From positions 2,170,001 to 2,234,000 of the forward strand of contig NZ_JACHJB010000001.1 in the NCBI RefSeq assembly GCF_014207745.1: a stretch of 64,000 nucleotides of DNA, written 5' to 3'. This DNA comes from Nonomuraea muscovyensis (lineage in GTDB: Bacteria > Actinomycetota > Actinomycetes > Streptosporangiales > Streptosporangiaceae). The position numbers and the translations under genes are program-made. How positions within the stretch are numbered: the stretch's first letter is position 1; each line of letters opens with the position of its first letter. The notes under the pieces were generated by a model. The model was not told the origin of the DNA and ran no database searches. It saw only the letters and a program-made list of their open reading frames with translations. This document shows positions 57,419 through 64,000 of this stretch, piece after piece.

Positions 57419-57456
57419 GCAGGGCTCCTGGGGGGTTACGAGCTAGCTCTTGCTTG

Positions 57457-57468
57457 GTTAGCGCTAAC
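57457..57468. promoter_or_regulatory. LacI-family operator palindrome
   Basis: GTTAGCGCTAAC is a perfect 12-bp palindrome with central CG, 39 bp upstream of the GH43 start. This is the classical LacI/GalR core. The region downstream (57473-57784, about 310 bp to the next gene) otherwise shows no gene; it holds no second clear signal. No LacI gene lies adjacent, so a distant repressor is expected. Confidence 0.75.
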
Positions 57469-57784
57469 ATTTCTGAGCGGCGAATGGGTGATCTTGTGAG
57501 AAGGAAGGTGCTCAAAGCTTCGCTTCGCGGCGCCCCGAGTGTTTGCGATATCAAAAGCGCCGTCAAGACCCAAAATGATCGCCCAGCTCACCCCGTCCAA
57601 GGATCAGCCTGAGACTCCCCGGCAGGCGGCGGGGGCGGCGGCCACGAGGCCGGAACGGTCGAGCGCCGCACCCCCGCTCGACTCACCGCCACGACACCGG
57701 CCGATCCGTTTGCCTGCGAGCCGACGACTGTGCCGGCTCTTCGGTTCCGACTTCCAGGGCGGCCTCGCCCGTGGTGGGTCCCCC

Positions 57785-58945
57785 TTACGCCGAGAGGGAG
57801 GTGCGGCGGTGGTGGAGGCCGATGACGGGCATCTCGTGGAGGCTGCCCGAGTAGAGGTACTGGGTCATCCCGATCAGCAGCCGCCGGACGTCCTCCTGAG
57901 GCCGCACCACCAGCCGCAGGAACTGGCTCGTCGTGCCCAGCTTGTTGCCGCACTCGCGGACGTACACGTCGTGCTGGGTGAGCAGGTGGTCGCGCAGCGG
58001 CACGCCGTCGTGCCCGGGTGGCAGCCGCACCAGCAGGAAGTTGCCCTGCGACGGGAAGACCGACAGCCCCGGCATGGCGCCGAGCTGCTGGAACATCGCG
58101 CGCCGGTCGTTGCCGAGCCGTCTGAGGCTCTCCCGGTACTCAGGCATGAACTGCCTCATCATGAAGACGACGACCTCGGCGAAGGAGTTGAGGTTCCACT
58201 TGGGCAGCGCGTCCCGCACCTTGCCGGCCAGCGCCGGGTTGGCGACGAGGTAGCCGAACCTGATGCCGTGCAGCCCGAAGTTCTTGCCCAGGCTGCGCAG
58301 CACGATCACGTTCGGCCGGACGGCGGCCTCCGCGGCCACCCCGGGGTACGGCTCGGCGTCCACGAAGTCGCCGAAGGACTCGTCGACGATGACCAGGTCC
58401 AGGTCGAGGAACTGGTCGAGCAGCCGCAGGACCTCGTGCTTGGGCAGGTAGCCGCCGTCAGGGTTGTTCGGATTGCAGATCACGGCCACCCGGGAGCCGC
58501 GCGAGCGGACGAAGGAGACGAAGTCTCCGACGTCGAGGGCGAAGTTGCGGCTCTCCATCAGCGGGTACATGTCCACCCGCTTTCCGGTCTCCAGGGGCTG
58601 GTCGGTCCAGCGGCCGAACGTCGGGATGGGGACGGCCAGGCTCTCGCGCACGAGCAGGTGGTCGATCCAGGTGATCAGCTCGGTGGAGCCGTTGCCCATG
58701 GCCACGGTCCCGGGGTGCAGCCCGAGCGTGGAGCACAGCTCCGCGGTGATCGTGCCGGCGTCGCTCGGGTAGAACTTGAGGATCGTCTCCAGGTTCCCGC
58801 CGAGGTATTCGAAGATCTCCGGGGTCGGGAAGTACGGGTTGCACGGGATGCAGAAGTCCACCGGCATGCTCGCGCCCGAGGATTCGCGCAGCAGCGAGAA
58901 GTACGACGGGCTGTGCGCCTGCGCGCGCAAAAGGCTGAGCTCCAC
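57785..58945 (-). CDS. PLP-dependent aminotransferase (class I/II fold)
   Basis: The 386-residue protein has the class I/II aminotransferase features: MGNGSTELITWIDHLL, VICNPNNPDGGYLP, LVIVDESFGDF and the Schiff-base lysine in LRSLGKNFGLHGIRFGYLV, with Arg in LRLVVRP. It resembles histidinol-phosphate or threonine-phosphate decarboxylase-like enzymes. GGAGGTGTC precedes GTG 58943-58945. It sits beside two LAL-type regulators and a P450, suggesting a biosynthetic role, e.g. amino-acid precursor supply. Confidence 0.87.
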   Translation of the reverse strand: MELSLLRAQAHSPSYFSLLRESSGASMPVDFCIPCNPYFPTPEIFEYLGGNLETILKFYPSDAGTITAELCSTLGLHPGTVAMGNGSTELITWIDHLLVRESLAVPIPTFGRWTDQPLETGKRVDMYPLMESRNFALDVGDFVSFVRSRGSRVAVICNPNNPDGGYLPKHEVLRLLDQFLDLDLVIVDESFGDFVDAEPYPGVAAEAAVRPNVIVLRSLGKNFGLHGIRFGYLVANPALAGKVRDALPKWNLNSFAEVVVFMMRQFMPEYRESLRRLGNDRRAMFQQLGAMPGLSVFPSQGNFLLVRLPPGHDGVPLRDHLLTQHDVYVRECGNKLGTTSQFLRLVVRPQEDVRRLLIGMTQYLYSGSLHEMPVIGLHHRRTSLSA

Positions 58946-59063
58946 GACACCTCCATGGACACGCTTTCGACGTGGGGAGGTACGCGCGGAGCGGATGACC
59001 GGTTCAGCCCGGTTGTCCGTCGAGTGCCGCGAAGCGAGCGAAGCCGTCTGCGGATCGCGGTTC

Positions 59064-61205
59064 TCAGGCGCTGATGGCGTGCACCACCCTGTTGGCCACC
59101 CGCTGCTTGGCGCCCTCCAGGAAGGCCGCCCGGAACGCCCGCTCCCCCAGCGCCTGGAACGCCTGCTCCTCGCAGCGCTCGTGCCACACCGCGTGGTACG
59201 ACAGCCGCCGGGGCGAGGCGTCGATCGCCTGCCACATGGAGTGGGCCGCCCCCAGCAGCCACGCGGCCCGCCGGTGGTCGTCGCGGGCGCCCGCGGCCCA
59301 GGCCAGCACCTCCAGGCACTGTGTGAGGCACCACCGGTCGTTGACCTCCTCGGTGAACGCGGCGGCCGCGCTCACCAGGGCCTCGACCCGGGGCACGTCG
59401 CCCTGGTTCCAGGCGGCCAGACCGAGGGAGAGCTGCGCGTACCCTCGGCAGACGACGGCGTGGTGCGTCTCGCACAGCTCCAGCAGTTCCTCACCGAGCA
59501 CGGCTGAGGTGTCGGGGTCCTCGACCGAGCCGTACGCGGCCAGGTAGTAGAGGGCGAAGACCACGCCGGAGACGTCGCCGGCGGCCCGGTGCCGGGCCAG
59601 CGCCTCCTCCAGCAGCGCCATGCCGCGGGCGGGGTCGCCGGTGGTGTACGCGAGGACGCCCGAGGTCCGGATGGCGTACGGCAGGACCTCCTCGTTGCCC
59701 GGCCGGCGCGCGAGGACCCGGCACTCCTCCAGCCTGGGCGTCGCGGCCCCCGGGTCGCCCTGGCGCAGGGCGAGCATGGCGTCCACCCACAGCGCGGTGC
59801 CGCGGGTGCAGGTCGGGGCGGGCACCCGGTCCAGGAAGCGGCAGAGCCAGTAGCGGCCCTCGGTGAAGGTGCCCGCGATCAGCCAGTAGCCCCACAGCGC
59901 CGTCGCGGTCTCCATCCCGATGGAGGCCAGCTCCGGGTCGTCCAGGCCCAGTTCCATCGAGGCCCGCACGTTGGGCTGCTCGCGTTGCAGCGCCCGGTAG
60001 CGTTCGAGCTGGTCGGGGACGACCTGGTCGATCCGGTTGCGTTCGGCCACCCCGCGGAAGTGGCGGATGAAGCGGCTCCGCAGCGCCCGGGCCTCGGCGG
60101 GCTCCAGCGCCTGGGCGCCGTACGCGCGCAGGCTCTCCAGCATCCGGTATCTGAACCCGTCCGGCCGCCGCTCGCCCGCGAGGATCGACTTGTCCACCAG
60201 CCCCGACAGCAGGTCGAACACCTCGCCCGCGTCGATCCCGTCGCCCGCGCACACCTCCTCGGCGGTGTCGAGCTCGGCGCCCCCCGGGAACATCGACAGC
60301 CGCGCCCACAGCCGCTGCTCGCCCGGCGAGCACAGCCGGAAGCTCCAGTCCATGGTCTCGCGCAGCGTGCGGTGCCGCGGCAGCGTTACGGAGCCGCCGT
60401 CTCCCCCCACGTCCAGGCACGCGTCCAGCTCGCTCAGCAGCCGCTCCGGCGGCAAGGTGCGCAGCCGGGCGGCGGCCAGCTCGATGGCGAGGGGGATGCC
60501 CTCCAGGCGCTGGGCGAGCCGGGCCACGCACGCCGCGTTGCCCGCGTCGAGCGTGAAGCCGGGACACACGACCGACGCGCGGTCCACGAACAGCCGCACC
60601 GAGTCGTGCCGGGCGATGTCGCGCGGCGGGTGGGCGGGGTCCGGCACGGACAGCGACGGCACGGCCAGGACCTGCTCGCCGTACACGCCGAGCGTCTGCC
60701 TGCTGGTCGCGAGGACCCGCAGGTAGGGGGCACGGCGCAGGAGGCGGTCCACGAGCTGGGCGCAGTCGTCCTGCAGGTGCTCGCAGTTGTCGAGGACCAG
60801 CAGCATCCGCTTGTCCGACAGGTAGTCCATGAGCAGGGTGGCGGAGTCGCTGTCCTCGTCGCACAGGCCGAGGGCGGCGGCGACGGCCGGCCCGAGCAGC
60901 TCGCCGGACTCCAGGGTGGCCAGCTCGACCACCTCCACGCCGTCCTTGTAGGCGCCGCCGACGCTCCCGGCCAGCCGCAGCGCCAGCCGCGTCTTGCCGA
61001 CGCCGCCGGTGCCGGTCAGGGTCACCAGCCGGGCCTGCGACAGCATCCTGCGGGCGAGGGCCAGCTCGTGCCTGCGGCCGACGAAGCTCGACGGCTCGCC
61101 GGCGTGGTCCACCGTGGTCAGGTGACGCCGCTCCGGATGGCGCCGGTCGGAGTGGCGCTCGTCGGAGTCCTGCTCGTCGGGGTGGCGCTGGTCGGTGTCG
61201 CTCAT
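59064..61205 (-). CDS. LAL/AfsR-type ATPase-TPR protein lacking a DNA-binding domain
   Basis: The 713-residue protein has an N-terminal charged repeat (residues 2-28), an NB-ARC-like ATPase with LTGTGGVGKTRLALRLAG and LLVLDNCEHLQDDC, ATSRQTLGVYG, and a TPR-like C-terminus to VANRVVHAISA. It ends without the LuxR HTH present in its upstream neighbour. ATG 61203-61205 overlaps that gene's stop. It may be a co-regulator that hetero-oligomerises with the HTH-bearing paralogue. Confidence 0.85.
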   Translation of the reverse strand: MSDTDQRHPDEQDSDERHSDRRHPERRHLTTVDHAGEPSSFVGRRHELALARRMLSQARLVTLTGTGGVGKTRLALRLAGSVGGAYKDGVEVVELATLESGELLGPAVAAALGLCDEDSDSATLLMDYLSDKRMLLVLDNCEHLQDDCAQLVDRLLRRAPYLRVLATSRQTLGVYGEQVLAVPSLSVPDPAHPPRDIARHDSVRLFVDRASVVCPGFTLDAGNAACVARLAQRLEGIPLAIELAAARLRTLPPERLLSELDACLDVGGDGGSVTLPRHRTLRETMDWSFRLCSPGEQRLWARLSMFPGGAELDTAEEVCAGDGIDAGEVFDLLSGLVDKSILAGERRPDGFRYRMLESLRAYGAQALEPAEARALRSRFIRHFRGVAERNRIDQVVPDQLERYRALQREQPNVRASMELGLDDPELASIGMETATALWGYWLIAGTFTEGRYWLCRFLDRVPAPTCTRGTALWVDAMLALRQGDPGAATPRLEECRVLARRPGNEEVLPYAIRTSGVLAYTTGDPARGMALLEEALARHRAAGDVSGVVFALYYLAAYGSVEDPDTSAVLGEELLELCETHHAVVCRGYAQLSLGLAAWNQGDVPRVEALVSAAAAFTEEVNDRWCLTQCLEVLAWAAGARDDHRRAAWLLGAAHSMWQAIDASPRRLSYHAVWHERCEEQAFQALGERAFRAAFLEGAKQRVANRVVHAISA
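61141..61200 (-). repeat. 15-bp repeats encoding a charged pentapeptide array
   Basis: Four near-copies with 15-bp period, e.g. GGTCGGAGTGGCGCT and CGTCGGGGTGGCGCT, encode residues near the N-terminus of the truncated LAL protein: SDTDQ, RHPDE, QDSDE, RHSDR, RHPER. The repeat is highly charged. Confidence 0.7.
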
Positions 61206-63547
61206 GGCGAGGTCCCGGTGGCGCGGTCGTCCTCGGGCCGGTCCTTGCGGCCTACCCAGGCGGCGATCTGGACCCGGGAGGTGAAGCCGAGCTTGCTGAG
61301 GATGTGCTCGACGTGTCCCTCCGCCGTGCGCTGGGAGATCACCAGCGTGGCGGCGATCGCCTTGTTGCTCATGCCCCGGGCGACGAGCCCGGCGATCTCC
61401 ATCTCCCGGCGGGTCAGCGGGGACGACCCGCGGTCCGGCCCCGGCGCCGGCAGGTCCGGGCCCAGGGCGTACTCCAGCGCCTCGCCGGCGCTGAGCGCCG
61501 AGCCCCTGCGGACGGCGGCGTCGAACTTGCGGCCGCCGAGGGCCTGCCGGGCGCTCAGCTCGCAGGCGTCGTGGTATTCGGCCAGGTAGCCGAACAGCGG
61601 GCCGCCGAAGGAGCGCCAGATCTCCCGCAGGGCGCCGAGGAGCACCGCCGCGCGCTCGGTCCCGCCGCTCCCTTCGGCACAGCTCATCCACGCCACGGCC
61701 TCCATGCACAGCGCGACGCCCAGCCGGTCGTCGAAGGGCTTCTTGAGCCGGATCGCCTGGCGCTCCATGTCGATCGCCCGCTGCGTGTCGCCGTGCCGCC
61801 ACACCTCGATCCCGTACGCCCACAGCGTGTACGACCGGAACCAGTGCTCCTGGCGCGGCTCGCAGATGGCCAGGCACTCCTCGAAGCGGGCGCCGGCCTC
61901 CTCGGCCGACCCGAGCAGCGAGTGGGTGGTGGCCAGGTAGATGAGCGCGTTGGCCATCCCCATCTGGTCGTCGGCGTCGTGGCAGCACTCCACCGCCTCG
62001 CCGAGCAGGGAGCGCGCCTGGTCGAGGTCCTGCCGCAGCAGCGCCCCGAGGCCGGCGACGTACGCGGCGGCGCCGACGATGGCCGGGTCGCGCAACCGCC
62101 GGCCCAGGTCGCGGACCTCCGCAAGGAGGGACTCGGCCACCGCGAAGTCGCTCTGCAGGACGGCCAGCCGGGCTTTGAGGCACAGGCCCCAGGCGCGTGG
62201 CGGTGTGGGCAGCGGATCGACGGCGAGCAGGCGGCACAGCCAGCTCCGCGCCTCCTGCGGGAAGTCGGAGGCGATCCAGTAGTAGCGCAGCGCCGTGGCC
62301 ATGATCAGGCCGGCCTCGGCCTCGCCCGGGGTGGTGGCGCAGAAGTCGAGCGCGGTGCGCAGGTTGTCGTGCTCGGTGCGCAGCCGGTCGTACCAGCTCA
62401 CCTGGTCCGGCCCGAACCACATCCGGTGGGCGCCCGTCACCAGCTCGTAGAACCAGTCGCGGTGGCGGCGCCGCAGCGGCTCCTCCTGGCCGGACTCGCG
62501 CAGCCGGTCGCGGCCGTACTGGCGGATCGTCTCCAGCAGCCGGTAGCGCACGTTCGGCTGGTGTTCCTCGCGGATGAGGATGGACTTGTCCACCAGGCCG
62601 ATGATCAGGTCGATGACCTCGTCGGCGGCGATGCCGGCTCCGGCGCACACCTTCTCGGCGGCCTCCAGGTCCAGGCTGCCGGCGAACACCGACAGGCGCG
62701 CCCAGAGGAGTTGCTCCTGCTCGGTGCAGAGGGTGTAGCTCCAGTCGATCAGCGCCCGGAGAGTCCGCTGGCGGGGCAGCAGCGCCCGTGGACCCGCGGT
62801 GAGCAGCCCGAACCGGTCCTCCAGCCGGGCGAGGAGCTGTTCGACGGAGATGGCCCGCAGCCGGACGGCGGCCAGCTCGATGGCCAGCGGGATGCCGTCC
62901 AGGCTGCCGCAGATCCGGGCGACGGTGACGAGGTTGTCGTCGGTCACCTCGAACCCGGGCACGACGGCCGCGGCCCGCTCGGCGAACAGGCGCACCGCGT
63001 CGGACTGCTCCAGCGCCTCCGCCGAGGGGCGCGAGCCGTCGCACTCGGGCAGCGGCAGCGCGGGCACCACCATCGTCTGCTCGCCGGTGGCGCCGAGGGA
63101 CTGCCGGCTCGTCGCCAGGATGCGCAGGTCCGCCCCGGCGCGGACGAGCGTCTCGGCGAGGACGGCGCAGTCGTGCAGCAGGTGCTCGCAGTTGTCGAGC
63201 ACGAGCAGCATCCGCTTGTCCCGCACCCGCTCGGCGAGCACGTCCAGCGCGGGCCGGGTGGTGAAGTCGACGATCTGCAGCGCCTCGCTCACCGTCCGGA
63301 TCAGCAGGTCCGGCCCGTCGAGCGTGGCCAGCTCGACGAGGCGGACCCCGTCGGGGAAGGCCCGCCGCACATCGGCCGCGACCCGCAGGGCCAGCCGCGT
63401 CTTGCCCACACCGCCCACGCCGACGAGGGTCACCAGCCGGGAGCCGGACAGCAGCCGTTTGACGTCGGCGATCTCCCGCCGGCGGCCCACGAAGCTGGTC
63501 AGCTCGGCCGGCAGCCCGAGCCCTGTGTCGGTCGGTACCACTTTCAT
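61202..63547 (-). CDS. LAL-type transcriptional regulator (NB-ARC ATPase, TPR, C-terminal LuxR HTH)
   Basis: The 781-residue protein has FVGRRREIADVKRLLSG, Walker A LVGVGGVGKTRLALRVAA, Walker B MLLVLDNCEHLLHD, a TPR-like region and a LuxR HTH: LTRREMEIAGLVARGMSNKA, then IAATLVISQRTAEGHVEHIL, SKLGFTSRVQIAAWVG. ATG 63545-63547 with GGTGGAG fits; the longer ORF to 63751 is unsupported. Divergent from a P450 gene, a plausible target. The 9-bp repeats at 63571-63597 are likely control sites. Confidence 0.9.
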   Translation of the reverse strand: MKVVPTDTGLGLPAELTSFVGRRREIADVKRLLSGSRLVTLVGVGGVGKTRLALRVAADVRRAFPDGVRLVELATLDGPDLLIRTVSEALQIVDFTTRPALDVLAERVRDKRMLLVLDNCEHLLHDCAVLAETLVRAGADLRILATSRQSLGATGEQTMVVPALPLPECDGSRPSAEALEQSDAVRLFAERAAAVVPGFEVTDDNLVTVARICGSLDGIPLAIELAAVRLRAISVEQLLARLEDRFGLLTAGPRALLPRQRTLRALIDWSYTLCTEQEQLLWARLSVFAGSLDLEAAEKVCAGAGIAADEVIDLIIGLVDKSILIREEHQPNVRYRLLETIRQYGRDRLRESGQEEPLRRRHRDWFYELVTGAHRMWFGPDQVSWYDRLRTEHDNLRTALDFCATTPGEAEAGLIMATALRYYWIASDFPQEARSWLCRLLAVDPLPTPPRAWGLCLKARLAVLQSDFAVAESLLAEVRDLGRRLRDPAIVGAAAYVAGLGALLRQDLDQARSLLGEAVECCHDADDQMGMANALIYLATTHSLLGSAEEAGARFEECLAICEPRQEHWFRSYTLWAYGIEVWRHGDTQRAIDMERQAIRLKKPFDDRLGVALCMEAVAWMSCAEGSGGTERAAVLLGALREIWRSFGGPLFGYLAEYHDACELSARQALGGRKFDAAVRRGSALSAGEALEYALGPDLPAPGPDRGSSPLTRREMEIAGLVARGMSNKAIAATLVISQRTAEGHVEHILSKLGFTSRVQIAAWVGRKDRPEDDRATGTSP

Positions 63548-63570
63548 GTGCGCTCCACCTGCCCAGTTCA

Positions 63571-63597
63571 GGACAATTGGGACGATTAGGACTGAAG
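63571..63597. promoter_or_regulatory. Three 9-bp direct repeats upstream of the LAL regulator
   Basis: GGACAATTG (63571-63579), GGACGATTA (63580-63588), GGACTGAAG (63589-63597) repeat in phase with no gap, 24 bp upstream of the regulator start. Direct repeats are typical of AfsR/SARP and some LuxR sites. They lie in the divergent gap to the P450 gene. Confidence 0.5.
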
Positions 63598-63659
63598 CCG
63601 ACAAAACACACATTACGCCAGCCCGCTCCCGCGGCCGGGCAAGCCCCGCGCGTGATCCC

Positions 63660-63687
63660 TTGCAAGATCGCCCACCCTTGTTAGGGT
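63660..63687 (+). promoter_or_regulatory. Candidate promoter of the P450 gene
   Basis: TTGCAA (63660-63665) and TAGGGT (63682-63687) are 16 bp apart, 45 bp before the P450 start. Weak but consistent with a sigma-70 promoter. Confidence 0.4.
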
Positions 63688-63732
63688 TCGGTGTCAGGGC
63701 ACCTCCCGCCGGCGACGCACCCAGGGGGCCGC

Positions 63733-64000
63733 ATGAGCGAGACCGTGACACTGCCGTTGCACATGCGGCGGGCGGAGTTCGACCCGGCCCCCGAGCTGGG
63801 CAGGCTACGCGAGGAGGAGGGCGTCCGGCGCGTCATGACGACGCTCGGCCAGCCGGCCTGGCTGGTCACCCGCCACGCCGACGTCCGCATGGTGCTGGGC
63901 GACGCCGAGCGGTTCCCGCTGGCCAGGCAGGGGCTGGCCCGCCTGCCCGGCGCGCCCGAGTTCACCGAGGAGCAACTCGCCCAGCTCCAGGCGGGCAACC
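63733..64000 (+). CDS. Cytochrome P450, N-terminal fragment (cut by window edge)
   Basis: The first 89 codons are present. MSETVTLPLHMRRAEFDPAP, then LREEEGVRRVMTTLG and WLVTRHADVRMVLGDAERF match the N-terminal beta-domain of bacterial CYP105/107-type P450s. Heme and I-helix motifs are outside. GGGGGCC before ATG 63733 is a weak site. Divergent from the LuxR-HTH regulator. Probably the first gene of a biosynthetic or catabolic unit to the right. Confidence 0.85.
   Translation, partial: MSETVTLPLHMRRAEFDPAPELGRLREEEGVRRVMTTLGQPAWLVTRHADVRMVLGDAERFPLARQGLARLPGAPEFTEEQLAQLQAGN

Noticed and set aside
61304..63589. 761-codon open frame on + strand
   Set aside because: Antisense to the LAL regulator with clear Walker and LuxR motifs.
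1..64000. tRNA, rRNA, riboswitch, CRISPR, integrase or att sites
   Set aside because: None could be recognised on either strand by reading; absence is not proof without a covariance search.

Overview
The window is about 73% G+C with dense, overlapping, mostly GC3-rich genes, frequent GTG starts and AGGAGG-type ribosome binding sites. AfsR/LAL-type regulators, ECF sigma factor, YtrA- and HxlR-type regulators, a type III polyketide synthase and large secreted glycosidases all point to a filamentous actinomycete. The gene style suggests Streptosporangiaceae (Nonomuraea-like), but the genus is inference. I see no tRNA, rRNA, CRISPR array, intact insertion sequence or origin. Three genes or remnants are incomplete: both window edges cut a gene (methyltransferase at 1, P450 at 64000), and two decayed remnants lie inside (28141-28293 and 52473-52577).

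Region 1 (1-9267) is a divergent pair of tightly overlapped operons. Leftward from 5381: two paralogous FemAB/GNAT-like transferases, a zinc-ribbon protein with a Pro-rich linker, a polytopic flippase-like protein, a GtrB-like family 2 glycosyltransferase, then the start of a methyltransferase. Rightward from 5541: NAD-dependent epimerase, ATP-grasp ligase, a PaaK-like protein without the AMP-binding core, and a membrane protein. Together they look like a lipid-linked, amino-acid- or acyl-decorated surface glycan pathway. This is the best candidate for an undescribed system. The 159-bp gap between the operons holds a large dyad and 12-bp tandem repeats.

Region 2 (9300-19952) is a catabolic locus for uronic-acid-type oligosaccharides: heparinase II/III-like lyase, DeoR-LacI hybrid regulator, DUF2264 protein, 2-hydroxyacid dehydrogenase, a three-gene sugar ABC importer and a YesL/DUF624 protein. 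Several operator-like palindromes are visible. Between regulator and DUF2264 sits an overlooked 54-codon gene for a hydrophobic peptide with a glycine every seventh residue.

Region 3 (19946-40259) is a mixed accessory region: DinB-like protein, FolP2-like dihydropteroate synthase, C39-like secreted peptidase, YtrA-type regulator with an ABC exporter and SdpI-like protein, CGNR regulator, dehalogenase-like hydrolase, an SDR remnant into which both neighbours run, FAD monooxygenase, SARP/AfsR regulator, SnoaL-like protein, LamG-like protein, HxlR/QorB-like pair with a perfect operator, DUF6223 protein, and a GAF regulator with an alpha/beta hydrolase.

Region 4 (40276-47918) carries an srsABC-like phenolic-lipid cassette (type III PKS, ICMT-like methyltransferase, FAD enzyme) divergent from a UbiA prenyltransferase, then an ECF sigma operon, a geranylgeranyl-reductase-like flavoprotein and a site-2 protease with CBS domains.

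Region 5 (47952-64000) has a SpoIIE-type phosphatase, CPBP protease, phytase-like secreted esterase, an IS200/IS605-like hairpin beside a truncated gene end, a two-gene secreted glycosidase operon (GH43 and a large MGH1/GH63-like enzyme sharing a C-terminal module) with a LacI-type operator, an aminotransferase, two LAL-type ATPase regulators (only one with a LuxR HTH) and the start of a cytochrome P450. The right edge is probably the border of a secondary metabolite cluster.
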